From the NCBI GenBank assembly GCA_046715235.1, contig JBKJZO010000111.1:1-23808 (forward strand): a stretch of 23,808 bases of DNA, read 5' to 3'. This stretch comes from JBKJZO01 sp046715235 (lineage in GTDB: Bacteria > Actinomycetota > Actinomycetes > BP-191). The notes below the pieces were generated by a model. It made no database searches. It saw nothing but the letters and a program-made list of their open reading frames with translations, and was not told where the DNA came from. Positions 1-7,309 of this stretch are shown here, piece after piece; the stretch's first letter is position 1; each line of letters starts with the position of its first letter. Both the position numbers and the translations under genes were made by a program.

Positions 1-1
1 G

Positions 2-928
2 GAGGAACTCGACCGCAACGGCCAGCCGGTGCCCGCGGACGACGGCGGCTACTTCGACCTGACGCCGCAGGATTCGCGGCACGACTTCCGCCGGCAGGCG
101 ATCGCGATGCTCGAGCGGATGGGCATCTCGGTCGAGTTCAGCCACCACGAGGTGTCCGCCGGCCAGCACGAGATCGACCTGCGGTACGCCGACGCGCTGA
201 CCACAGCGGACAACATCATGACGTTCCGCCTGGTGATGAAAGAGGTGGCGCTCGAACACGGCCTGCGCGCGTCGTTCATGCCGAAGCCGTCGACCGACAT
301 GGCCGGCTCCGGCATGCACACGCACCTGAGTCTGTTCGAGGGCGATCGCAACGCGTTCTAGGACCCGTCCGTCGAGTACCACATCAGCGACGTGGGCCGG
401 CAGTTCATCGCCGGCATCCTGGCGCACGCCGCCGAGATCACCGCGGTCACCAACCAGTGGGTCAACTCGTACAAGCGGCTGATCGCCGGTGGTGAGGCGC
501 CGCCGTACATCTGCTGGGGTCACAACAACCGGTCGGCGCTGGTGCGGGTGCCGATGTACAAGCCGCTGAAAGGTCAGTCGACGCGCATCGAGTTCCGCTC
601 GCCCGACCCGGCGTGCAACCCCTACCTCACGTTCGCGCTCATCCTCGCCGCCGGTCTGCGCGGGATCGAGAAGGGCTACGAGTTGCCACCTGGAGCCGAG
701 GACGACATGTGGTCGCTGACCGACGTCGAGCGTCGCGCGCTCGGCATCGACCGGCTGCCGACCAACCTCGCCGAGGCGGTCCGCGTGATGGAGCAGTCCG
801 AGCTCGTCGCCGAGACCCTCGGCGAGCACGTCTTCGATTTCTTCCTGCGCAACAAGCGCGAGGAATGGCTCGAGTACCGCCGGATCGTCACGCCCTACGA
901 GACCGAGCGCTACCTCGGCGTCCTCTAG
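2..928 (+). pseudogene. glnA2: Glutamine synthetase, GlnA2-type, 3' part, interrupted by one amber codon
   Basis: The reading frame is open from base 2 to the TAG at 926-928 except for one TAG at 359-361; the gene's 5' end lies outside the window. Recognisable glutamine synthetase blocks are FSHHEV, GQHEIDLRYADALT, FMPKPSTDMAGSGMHTHLS (active-site loop), TNQWVNSYKRL, NRSALVRVP (catalytic arginine loop), FRSPDPACNPYLTFA and the C-terminal HVFDFFLRNKR. The last block and the nearby glnE suggest GlnA2. In the usual family sequence the stop position holds His or Tyr, so one substitution (for example TAC to TAG) explains it. Where adenylylated GSI-beta enzymes have a Tyr in NLYDLP, this protein has MWSL, so GlnE probably does not modify it. 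GlnA2 enzymes make glutamine or, in Streptomyces, gamma-glutamylpolyamines. Both halves look under selection otherwise, so recent mutation, readthrough or a sequence error are all possible. Confidence 0.88.
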
Positions 929-962
929 TACGGCGTCGCCCGCGTTCACTGGTTGACGGCAC

Positions 963-991
963 CTCCGCCTGGCCCCATCGTCAGGGCGGAG
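963..991 (+). terminator. Hairpin downstream of glnA2, possible terminator
   Basis: CTCCGCCTG at 963-971 pairs with CAGGGCGGAG at 982-991, with one bulged G at 984 and a ten-base loop. It begins 35 bases after the glnA2 stop and lies before the next gene. No U-rich tract follows, so Rho-independent termination is only a possibility. I see nothing else convincing in the rest of the 929-1100 gap. Confidence 0.35.
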
Positions 992-1100
992 CGACCAGGG
1001 TGATCAACGTGTCCGGGTCAGCAGACGCGCGACGTATCACCATCCGTGTCGCTCTCTCTCCATCGCGAGCCGAGGCGAGTGAGACGGAGGCGTTGCGACC

Positions 1101-1922
1101 ATGCGATTCGATCCCGGGTACGTGAAGCAGCCGTACACAAAGCTGGTCGAGAGCGCGCCCGGGGAGGACATCTACCCGATCGATTCGTTCCGCACCGAGT
1201 GGGGGCCGATCTTCCATCGCGGCCGGCTCGACGGGACCGCGCGCGTCCTCATCATCGGCCAGGACCCCGCCACCCACGAGACGATCTGCCGGCGCATCCT
1301 CGTCGGCGAGGCAGGCCAACGCATTCAGGGGTTCCTGTCGAAGATGGGCATCACCAGCAGCTACGTGCTCATCAACGCGTTCCTCTACTCGGTCTACGGC
1401 CAGGGCGGCGGCTCACGCCACATCGACGACGAGGGCATCACCGACTACCGCAACCGGTGGATGGACGCGATCGTCGGCCGAAACGACGTCCAGGCCATCG
1501 TCTCCCTCGGCCAGCTGGCCGACACCGCGTATCAGGCGTGGAAGTTGACGCCGGCTGGTGCGGCATCCACGGCTGTGTACGCCACCGTGCGGCATCCGAC
1601 GTACCCCGAGTCGGCAAGCCGCAGCGGGCAGACCACCAAGGCCGAGGCGTTCAAGAAGCTCACCCAGTCGTGGAACGCCGCGCTCACCGCGTTCGACGGG
1701 CACGTCACGCAGGACACGCCCACCCCCCTCGTGCCGTACGGCGACACGGTCGAGAAAACCGACCTCACGCCGATCCCCGAGATGGACCTGCCGGCCGGCT
1801 TGCCGGCGTGGATGCGCTCACTCGACGCGTGGGCCGGGCGCACCGGCGCCGACGCGCAGATGAAACGCGCGACCATCACCGTGACCGTGCCGCGAAAGGC
1901 GCGCACATGGCCGCCAATCTGA
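1101..1922 (+). CDS. Uracil-DNA glycosylase superfamily protein
   Basis: The 273-residue protein has the marks of the uracil-DNA glycosylase fold. Motif 1 is GQDPATHE (residues 53-60, acid D55) after the hydrophobic strand RVLII. A mid-protein NAFLYSVYG follows (N92 onward), and RHPTYPE (164-170, H165) sits where the family has its second motif. UDG-fold enzymes remove uracil or related bases from DNA by cleaving the N-glycosidic bond. Motif 1 differs from the classic GQDPYH, so substrate and activity are uncertain. The ATG is supported by ACGGAGG at 1084-1090. No signal peptide is visible, so it is probably cytoplasmic. Its end overlaps the start of the amidohydrolase gene by 16 bases, which suggests translational coupling and one operon. 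The last ~70 residues lie beyond the conserved core and I assign no function to them. Confidence 0.8.
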   Translation: MRFDPGYVKQPYTKLVESAPGEDIYPIDSFRTEWGPIFHRGRLDGTARVLIIGQDPATHETICRRILVGEAGQRIQGFLSKMGITSSYVLINAFLYSVYGQGGGSRHIDDEGITDYRNRWMDAIVGRNDVQAIVSLGQLADTAYQAWKLTPAGAASTAVYATVRHPTYPESASRSGQTTKAEAFKKLTQSWNAALTAFDGHVTQDTPTPLVPYGDTVEKTDLTPIPEMDLPAGLPAWMRSLDAWAGRTGADAQMKRATITVTVPRKARTWPPI

Positions 1923-3427
1923 CGGTCGCCGGCACGATCGTCGCGCTCGACTCGGCCGACCCCGACCGCAAGCGCAAAGGCCGGGTCGTCGTCGGCGATG
2001 ACGGGCTCGTCGACTCGGTCAAGGCGGGTACGTCGGCGGCCAGTTCGGGCGCGCACGTCGACACCGGCGACGCGTGGGTCTTCCCTGGCGTCATCGACCT
2101 GCACAGCCACATCGGCTACAACACGCTGCCGCTGTGGACCGAGCCGTCGCAGACCACGGCCTTCGCGCATCACAACAGCTGGCCGGGCGAGAAGACCTAC
2201 CAGCCCGCAGTCTCCTGGCCCGCGTGGACCCTCGCCAGATGTGAGCCGGACGCACTGCTCGCCTACGTCGAAGCCAAGGCGCTCATCGGCGGTACGACGG
2301 CGATCCAAGGCTCGCCGGCCGCCAACCGGCTCAGGGACAACTGGCTCGTCCGCAACATCGACGAAGAGGCATTCGGTACGACGAACCGAGACCTCATCTT
2401 CACGTCGGTGCTGACGCTCGCTGCGGCAGATCTGCAAAGGCGGGCCACCGACCTGTCCAATAGTGCGAGCTTCATCTACCACTGCTCCGAAGGTGCCCCG
2501 GGCACAGTCGTGACCAAGGAGTACGCCGGACTGCGTAACGCGCAGTGCCTGCAACGCGGACTGATTGCGATCCACTGCAATGCCATCACCGACTTCTCCG
2601 ACTGGGCGGCAGCTCCTGGCGCTGTCGTCTGGTCGCCGTTCTCCAACCTGTGGCTCTACGGCCAGACGACCGACGTACTCGCGGCCAAGGCGGCGGGTCT
2701 GACGGTCTGCCTCGGGTCGGACTGGGCGCCGTCCGGCACCAAGCACGTGCTCGGTGAGCTCAAAGTCGCCGACATCTGGAATCGGGCGCGAAACCTCGGC
2801 TTCTCCGACCGCGAACTCGTCGAGATGGTCACCGCCAATCCCGGCGACGTTCTCGCGCGCGCGTGGCCGCACCAGGCCGGCCGCATAGTGCCCGGCGCGC
2901 TGGGCGACCTGACCGTGGTGACCAAGCGGACCAACGACCCGTGGCGCGACCTGATCACGACGCGCGAGCGCGACGTCGCGCTCGTCGTCATCAACGGAGT
3001 CGCGAAGTACGGACTGCCGTCGCTGATGACGGCTGCGGGCACGTCACCTGCCGGCCCGATCACGGTCGGCGGCCAGAAGCGCACCATCTCGATCCCGCGG
3101 CCTGGGGAACCGGCCAAACACTGGGCGTGGAACACGATCAAGCAGCGGCTCAACAAGGTCCGAGCCGACCCGGACGCTGCGCTTCTCGCGGCCGAGGCGG
3201 CGCGCGCCGTCGGTGGCATCGGGCTGCCCGGCCCTCCGCCGCTGGAGCTGCAGCTGGACATGCCGACGGGGGCCGGACCGACCGCCGGGCCGCCGCCCCC
3301 CGGCGTAACCCCGGTGATCCCGCCGCTCGACGAACTCACGCACACCCCTGCGTGGCTGAACACCATCCCCGGCAAGGGCTTCCACGGCGGCGTTCTCGGC
3401 GAGCTGGCCGACTACTACGCCAACTGA
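1907..3427 (+). CDS. Metal-dependent amidohydrolase
   Basis: This 506-residue protein belongs to the amidohydrolase superfamily, whose members hydrolyse or deaminate C-N bonds with a metal centre. Ligand-type residues are in the expected order: HSH (H66, H68) after the strand VFPGVIDL, YHCSEG (H192), AIHCNA (H223) and GSDWAPSG (D272). An N-terminal strand block (LTVAGTIVALD) and a C-terminal block (GALGDLTVV, VINGVAKYG) form the usual composite beta-sandwich. A Pro-rich tail follows from about residue 405, including GPPPPGV, with an ending GKGFHGGVLGELADYY that I do not recognise. ATG 1907 was chosen because it starts the beta-sandwich strand, has AAAGG at 1895-1899, and overlaps the previous gene only slightly. 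The frame is open far upstream, but only as a shadow of the glycosylase gene. There is no signal peptide. Substrate unknown. Confidence 0.82.
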   Translation: MAANLTVAGTIVALDSADPDRKRKGRVVVGDDGLVDSVKAGTSAASSGAHVDTGDAWVFPGVIDLHSHIGYNTLPLWTEPSQTTAFAHHNSWPGEKTYQPAVSWPAWTLARCEPDALLAYVEAKALIGGTTAIQGSPAANRLRDNWLVRNIDEEAFGTTNRDLIFTSVLTLAAADLQRRATDLSNSASFIYHCSEGAPGTVVTKEYAGLRNAQCLQRGLIAIHCNAITDFSDWAAAPGAVVWSPFSNLWLYGQTTDVLAAKAAGLTVCLGSDWAPSGTKHVLGELKVADIWNRARNLGFSDRELVEMVTANPGDVLARAWPHQAGRIVPGALGDLTVVTKRTNDPWRDLITTRERDVALVVINGVAKYGLPSLMTAAGTSPAGPITVGGQKRTISIPRPGEPAKHWAWNTIKQRLNKVRADPDAALLAAEAARAVGGIGLPGPPPLELQLDMPTGAGPTAGPPPPGVTPVIPPLDELTHTPAWLNTIPGKGFHGGVLGELADYYAN

Positions 3428-3463
3428 CAGCAGAACCGCACGCAGACGCATCGGAGGAGCGGC

Positions 3464-5479
3464 GTGAAGACCGTCGATCTGGCCACGGCACGGCAGGGCA
3501 TCGACCTCACTGAGTTGATGAAAGAGCCGGTTGCGAACGGTCGAGCGAAGGCGAAGGCGACTGCCGCAACGACATCGACGCCACGGGCGCGGACGGCACG
3601 GTCTGCGCGTACGGCGGCGGGTCAGATCACCGGTCCGTTCGTTCACCCCGCGGATCTCACCCTCGCCGAACGCTTGGACCTCATAGACGGCATCGAGCAG
3701 ATCATCGAGGGCCTCTACACGCACCTGCCGCTGAAGATGGCGCGCTACGGGTTCGATCCGGTCCAGCGGCTGCGCCTCCTGCGATCACGCGCGGAGGAGC
3801 TGACCGTCGACGAGTTCCACGCCGAGCTGGCCGAGATCATCACCAACCTGCGCGACGCGCACACGCGGTACGTCGGACCGTCCGACATTTCGGGACGCGT
3901 CGCCGTACTGCCGTTCCTTGTCGAGATGGTCGGGCCGACGAAGGGCGCGCGGTACATCGTCAGCAAGGTCGAACCGGGCGTTCCGGCTTCCTTCAAGCCA
4001 GGTGCCGAGGTCGTCTATTGGAACGGTGTGCCGATCGACACCGCGGTGCAGCGGCACAGCGAGCGGGAGGTCGGCGGGCGCCCGGACACGCAGCGCGCGT
4101 GGGCGACGCAGAGCCTGACACTGCGCGCGCTCGGCTACGGCCCGCCACCGGACGAGCAGTGGGTCGTCGTCGGCTACCACCCCGTGGGCGCCAAGCCAGG
4201 CGACCCGCTGAAGGAGGCCCGGTTCGACTGGCGGGTCATCGAGCCCGGAGCGGTCGGCAAGGCGGTGCGGCCCGGTGCCTTGTCCCGCGCGGCACACGAC
4301 CCGAAGCTGGCCATGGCGCTGGATCCGGCGGCGGAAGCGATCCGGCTGGCGAAGGTGATGCTGTTCCGCCCCGACGTGCTGACCGGCAAGAAAGCCGACG
4401 CGCCGCGCACGCCCGCGAGGCCGGCCCGCCAGCAGCCGGCGCCCATCCAGAAATCGATCCCGACCAAGCTGCGCCGCACTCTCAAGGCAGCAGAGCTCGA
4501 CCTGCCCGGCGGGCCGTACGGCTACCTGCGCATCTACGCGTTCGACTCGTTGCCCGGGCCCTTCCTCGACGAACTGATCCGGCTGATAGACCTGCTGCCT
4601 GACCGCGGGCTGATCATTGACCTGCGGTCCAATCCCGGCGGCTACATCTGGTCGGCGGAGATGGCGCTGCAGCTCTTCACGCCCAACCACATCGAGCCGA
4701 CCAGGTTCGCGGTGCTTGCCACCGACTTCACCCGGGCGCTCGCGCACGACCCGGCGATGGCAACCGAGCTCGCGCCGTGGAAGGCGTCGCTCGAGGAAGC
4801 CGTGCGCAGCGGCGAGCGCTACTCGCAGCCGATCCCGATCACCGACCCAGACGCCTGCAACGAGATCGGGCAGCGCTACGGCGGCCCGGTCGTCCTCATC
4901 GCCGACTCGACGACGTACTCCGCAGGCGACCTGTTCACGGCCGGCTTCGTCGACAACAACGTCGGGCGCTTCATCTGCACCGGTACGGCGACCGGCGCCG
5001 GCGGCGCGAACGTGTCCGACTACGAGTCGGTGCGCAACGGGCTGAGCAGCCCGGAGATCCACCTGCCGGCTCTGCCGAAAGGGATCGGGTTCACGTTCGC
5101 CTACCGCAGGGCGACGCGGTCAGGCCCGAGTGAGGGACTGCCGATCGAAGACGTCGGCATCACCGGTGTCACGCACCCCCTCACCGCCGACGACCTGCTC
5201 GGCGACAACGAGGCACTGCTAACCCACTGCGCCGGGTTGCTGGAGGAGACGCCCTTCACGCGCCTGCGGACAGCGGTGCGCAAACGCGACCGGACCATCA
5301 CGCTCACGACGACCGGCCTCAACCGGATCGACATGACCGTGGACGGGCGTCCGTTCCTCAGCACATTGGTCGTCGACGATCAGGACGCGGCGCTGACCTA
5401 CGAGGCCGGAGCCCGCGTCGTGCAGCTCGACGGCTGGAGGAGCGACACTCCTCGGCAGCACCGCCGCCTCGTCCTGTAG
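3464..5479 (+). CDS. S41-family (tricorn-like) serine peptidase, apparently cytoplasmic
   Basis: The 671-residue protein carries the S41 peptidase core. LRDAHTRYVG (H133) matches the L-D-x-H-T motif of tricorn-type S41 enzymes. A PDZ-like segment lies around 160-200 (VSKVEPGVPASFKPGAEV). LIIDLRSNPGGY (383-394) and VVLIADSTTYSAGDLF hold the likely nucleophile S486, and IEDVGITGV supplies a candidate acid (E562 or D563). No Lys sits at the CtpA-type position (FICTGTATGAGG), which favours a Ser-His-acid mechanism. The N-terminus lacks a signal peptide and instead has a low-complexity Lys/Ala/Thr/Arg stretch (about 27-52). A second Pro/Ala-rich linker (about 312-330) splits the core. GTG 3464 is preceded by GGAGG at 3453-3457. 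The gap to the amidohydrolase gene is only 36 bases, so it is probably in the same operon. Confidence 0.8.
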   Translation: MKTVDLATARQGIDLTELMKEPVANGRAKAKATAATTSTPRARTARSARTAAGQITGPFVHPADLTLAERLDLIDGIEQIIEGLYTHLPLKMARYGFDPVQRLRLLRSRAEELTVDEFHAELAEIITNLRDAHTRYVGPSDISGRVAVLPFLVEMVGPTKGARYIVSKVEPGVPASFKPGAEVVYWNGVPIDTAVQRHSEREVGGRPDTQRAWATQSLTLRALGYGPPPDEQWVVVGYHPVGAKPGDPLKEARFDWRVIEPGAVGKAVRPGALSRAAHDPKLAMALDPAAEAIRLAKVMLFRPDVLTGKKADAPRTPARPARQQPAPIQKSIPTKLRRTLKAAELDLPGGPYGYLRIYAFDSLPGPFLDELIRLIDLLPDRGLIIDLRSNPGGYIWSAEMALQLFTPNHIEPTRFAVLATDFTRALAHDPAMATELAPWKASLEEAVRSGERYSQPIPITDPDACNEIGQRYGGPVVLIADSTTYSAGDLFTAGFVDNNVGRFICTGTATGAGGANVSDYESVRNGLSSPEIHLPALPKGIGFTFAYRRATRSGPSEGLPIEDVGITGVTHPLTADDLLGDNEALLTHCAGLLEETPFTRLRTAVRKRDRTITLTTTGLNRIDMTVDGRPFLSTLVVDDQDAALTYEAGARVVQLDGWRSDTPRQHRRLVL

Positions 5480-5504
5480 CTCCGGCGGCCTCTTCCGGCC
5501 GGAG
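5480..5504 (+). terminator. Hairpin after the S41 peptidase gene
   Basis: CTCCGGC at 5480-5486 pairs with GCCGGAG at 5498-5504 around an 11-base loop. The stem starts directly after the peptidase stop codon and just upstream of the toxin-antitoxin promoter. It lacks a T tract, so it is a possible terminator or insulating hairpin only. Confidence 0.35.
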
Positions 5505-5509
5505 TCCCA

Positions 5510-5528
5510 CCCAACGTATACTGTTGGG
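5510..5528 (+). promoter_or_regulatory. Palindromic operator over the -10 box of the RES/Xre operon
   Basis: CCCAAC (5510-5515) and GTTGGG (5523-5528) form a perfect 6-bp inverted repeat around GTATACT. The spacer contains TATACT (5517-5522), one base from the consensus -10, so transcription would start near 5529, about 20 bases before the antitoxin ATG. No good -35 is visible. A DNA-binding antitoxin bound here would cover the -10 element, which fits autorepression. Confidence 0.6.
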
Positions 5529-5548
5529 CAAACGCGACGGAGGGACCC

Positions 5549-6031
5549 ATGGCTGACAAACGGGTTGGGCGAGTGGTGAAGGCAACGGCCGAGAAGCAGG
5601 TCGCCGCGATGAAGGTGACCACGGAGAAGATGGCCACCAAGCCGCACGCACGCCGGAGTCGCGACCTGGCGACCATCAGGGTGTCGCAAGACGCTTTGAA
5701 GCTCTTTCAAAGCACTGGCGCAGTCCAGCGCGTGGTCACCGCGCTCGGCAACAACGTTGTCGCGGACATACTCGGCGTGTCGCGCAGCCAGCCGTCACGG
5801 TGGAAGTCCGGTTCGGAACGGATCGGGGCCGAGAACCGCAAGCGCATCTCCGACCTCGACCACATACTCGACCGGTTGCTCCTCGAGCTCCATCCCGAGC
5901 AGGCGGGCGCCTGGCTGTCGGGCTCGAACGCGAGCCTGGGTGGCGCGCGCCCGATCGACGTACTCGAACTGCGAGGCCCCGCGGCGGTCCTCGGCGCGAT
6001 TGACGCACTCGCCGTCGGCGCGTTCGCGTAG
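5549..6031 (+). CDS. Xre/MbcA/ParS-type antitoxin with DUF2384 C-terminus
   Basis: This 160-residue protein pairs with the RES toxin downstream. A helix-turn-helix segment (about 69-90, VVADILGVSRSQPSRWKSG) would bind DNA. The C-terminal part with LELHPEQAGAWL and GARPIDVLELRG is the typical DUF2384 toxin-binding region of Xre/MbcA/ParS antitoxins. An unusually basic N-terminal extension (residues 1-38, rich in Lys and Arg) precedes the core. ATG 5549 has GGAGGG at 5539-5544 and lies just after the palindromic operator. Its stop codon shares one base with the toxin start (TAGTG at 6029-6033), so the pair is translated together. Antitoxins of this family bind and block the RES active site and repress their own operon; the operator position agrees with that. 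Confidence 0.85.
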   Translation: MADKRVGRVVKATAEKQVAAMKVTTEKMATKPHARRSRDLATIRVSQDALKLFQSTGAVQRVVTALGNNVVADILGVSRSQPSRWKSGSERIGAENRKRISDLDHILDRLLLELHPEQAGAWLSGSNASLGGARPIDVLELRGPAAVLGAIDALAVGAFA

Positions 6032-6582
6032 TGCGCCGCCTGTATCGGGTGGTGCCCTACCTTTCCGCGGCGACTCCTGGGGAGTCGGGCCACCCGCTCT
6101 TCGTGCCTCCTTCGATTGGTGCGAATCGGGTCGACAACCCGGATCTCTACGACACCCTCTACGTGGGCGACAGCGCGAGCGGCGCGGTCGCGGAAGCGTT
6201 CGGCTATGCGGCGCAGTGGAACCAAGGGTTGCTGCGCGGCACACCGAGCCTGCCCGGAAGCGTCCGCGCGCTGGTCACCTACGACTTGCCGGACCTTGTC
6301 GAGGTCTGCGATCTCGACGACGCAGCGCGGCTTCTCGAGCTCGGGCTCAAACCCTCCCGCGTCGTCACCCGCGATCGGCAGGTGACGCAAGCGTGGGCGC
6401 GCGTCATCTTCGACCTTCGCCGGTATGCGGGCGTCCGCTGGTGGTCGTACTACGACGCTGACTGGGGCAGTTTCGGATTGTGGGACGCGTCCACTTTGGT
6501 CGTTGCCGACGTCCAGCCGCTCACGGTCGACCATCCTGCATTCGTCGATGCGGCGGCGGCACTCGTCCGGATAGTCGGCTAG
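6031..6582 (+). CDS. RES-domain toxin (NAD+-depleting type)
   Basis: The 183-residue protein is a RES-domain toxin. RES toxins such as MbcT and those of Pseudomonas and Sinorhizobium attack NAD+ and stop growth. The family's conserved residues can be placed: R33 in ANRVDNP, Y44 in TLYVGDS, E55 in AVAEAFG and S139 in GVRWWSYYD. The length is normal and all key residues are present, so it looks functional. GTG 6031 is taken as start because it overlaps the antitoxin TAG by one base, the usual coupling in this module, and gives the expected N-terminus (RRLYRVVPY). The exact residue assignment is by eye and should be confirmed by alignment. Confidence 0.85.
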   Translation: MRRLYRVVPYLSAATPGESGHPLFVPPSIGANRVDNPDLYDTLYVGDSASGAVAEAFGYAAQWNQGLLRGTPSLPGSVRALVTYDLPDLVEVCDLDDAARLLELGLKPSRVVTRDRQVTQAWARVIFDLRRYAGVRWWSYYDADWGSFGLWDASTLVVADVQPLTVDHPAFVDAAAALVRIVG

Positions 6583-6610
6583 CTGCCATGACGCGTCGTA
6601 CCCTCACGTC

Positions 6611-7309
6611 GTGGCCAGGGCTCTCGCGATTACTCACATCGTCGAGAACGGTCTCGGGACCCTCGAGGAGTGGCTGCCGGCGGCGGGCCTCGACCTCGAT
6701 GTGGTGCGCGTGTACGCCGACGAGCAGGTCCCGACGCGGCTACCGGCCGGCTACGACGCGCTCATCGTGATGGGGGGCGCCCCCAACGTCGACGCGGGAC
6801 ACCCGTGGCTCGAGCACGAGCAGGAGCTGCTGCGCGGTTGCGTCGCGTCCGGCGTACCGACGATGGGGGTGTGCCTGGGCGCGCAGGTGCTCGCGGTGGC
6901 GTGCGGCGGCGTCGTCAACCGCGGACCCGCGCCCGAGATCGGCGCCGGGCGCATCACGGTCAGGCCCGGAGCGCAGTCCGATCCGCTGTTCGCCGGCATG
7001 CCGGAGTCCCTCGAGGCCGTGCAATGGCACTGGTACGGCGTCGACCGGCTCCCGCCGGACGCCGTGTGGCTGGCCAGCTCGCCGGCGTACCCGCATCAGG
7101 CCTTCCGGCTCGGCGAGCGCGCGTGGGGCGTGCAGTTCCACCCGGAGGCGCCGCCGCAGCAGGTCAGCCAATGGACCGACGAGGACTTCGACGCCCTCCG
7201 CGCGGCCGGCCTCGATCCGGAAACGGTGCGGAGCGAGTCGATGGAACTGGCCCAGCGGTCGCCGGCCATCTGGCGAGGGCTCTTCAACCGTTTCGCGGCG
7301 CTCGCGTGA
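6611..7309 (+). CDS. Class I glutamine amidotransferase-like protein
   Basis: The 232-residue protein has the full class I glutamine amidotransferase triad. The nucleophile is C88 in MGVCLGAQ, and H177 and E179 lie in VQFHPEA. VMGGAPNVD (53-61) forms the oxyanion-strand region. Such domains release ammonia from glutamine and pass it to a synthetase partner or act on gamma-glutamyl compounds. No synthetase domain is attached, so the acceptor is unknown. The GTG at 6611 has no strong Shine-Dalgarno sequence but begins the typical first strand (ALAITHI). Its TGA overlaps the GTG of glnE by three bases (GTGA at 7306-7309), so it is probably co-translated with glnE. Linkage to glnE suggests a role in glutamine or gamma-glutamyl metabolism, which is inference. 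Confidence 0.85.
   Translation: MARALAITHIVENGLGTLEEWLPAAGLDLDVVRVYADEQVPTRLPAGYDALIVMGGAPNVDAGHPWLEHEQELLRGCVASGVPTMGVCLGAQVLAVACGGVVNRGPAPEIGAGRITVRPGAQSDPLFAGMPESLEAVQWHWYGVDRLPPDAVWLASSPAYPHQAFRLGERAWGVQFHPEAPPQQVSQWTDEDFDALRAAGLDPETVRSESMELAQRSPAIWRGLFNRFAALA

Noticed and set aside
1046..1906. Long open frame upstream of the amidohydrolase start
   Set aside because: It is an Arg/His/Pro-rich shadow of the UDG-like gene. The amidohydrolase beta-sandwich begins at ATG 1907.
1532..2872. 446-codon minus-strand open frame
   Set aside because: Antisense shadow of the UDG and amidohydrolase genes without recognisable motifs; long antisense frames are expected in high-GC DNA.
6670..7305. Apparent ~210-residue N-terminal extension of GlnE
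   Set aside because: It is out of frame with the glutamine amidotransferase that clearly occupies this stretch and has low-complexity shadow composition. GTG 7306 gives normal GlnE length.
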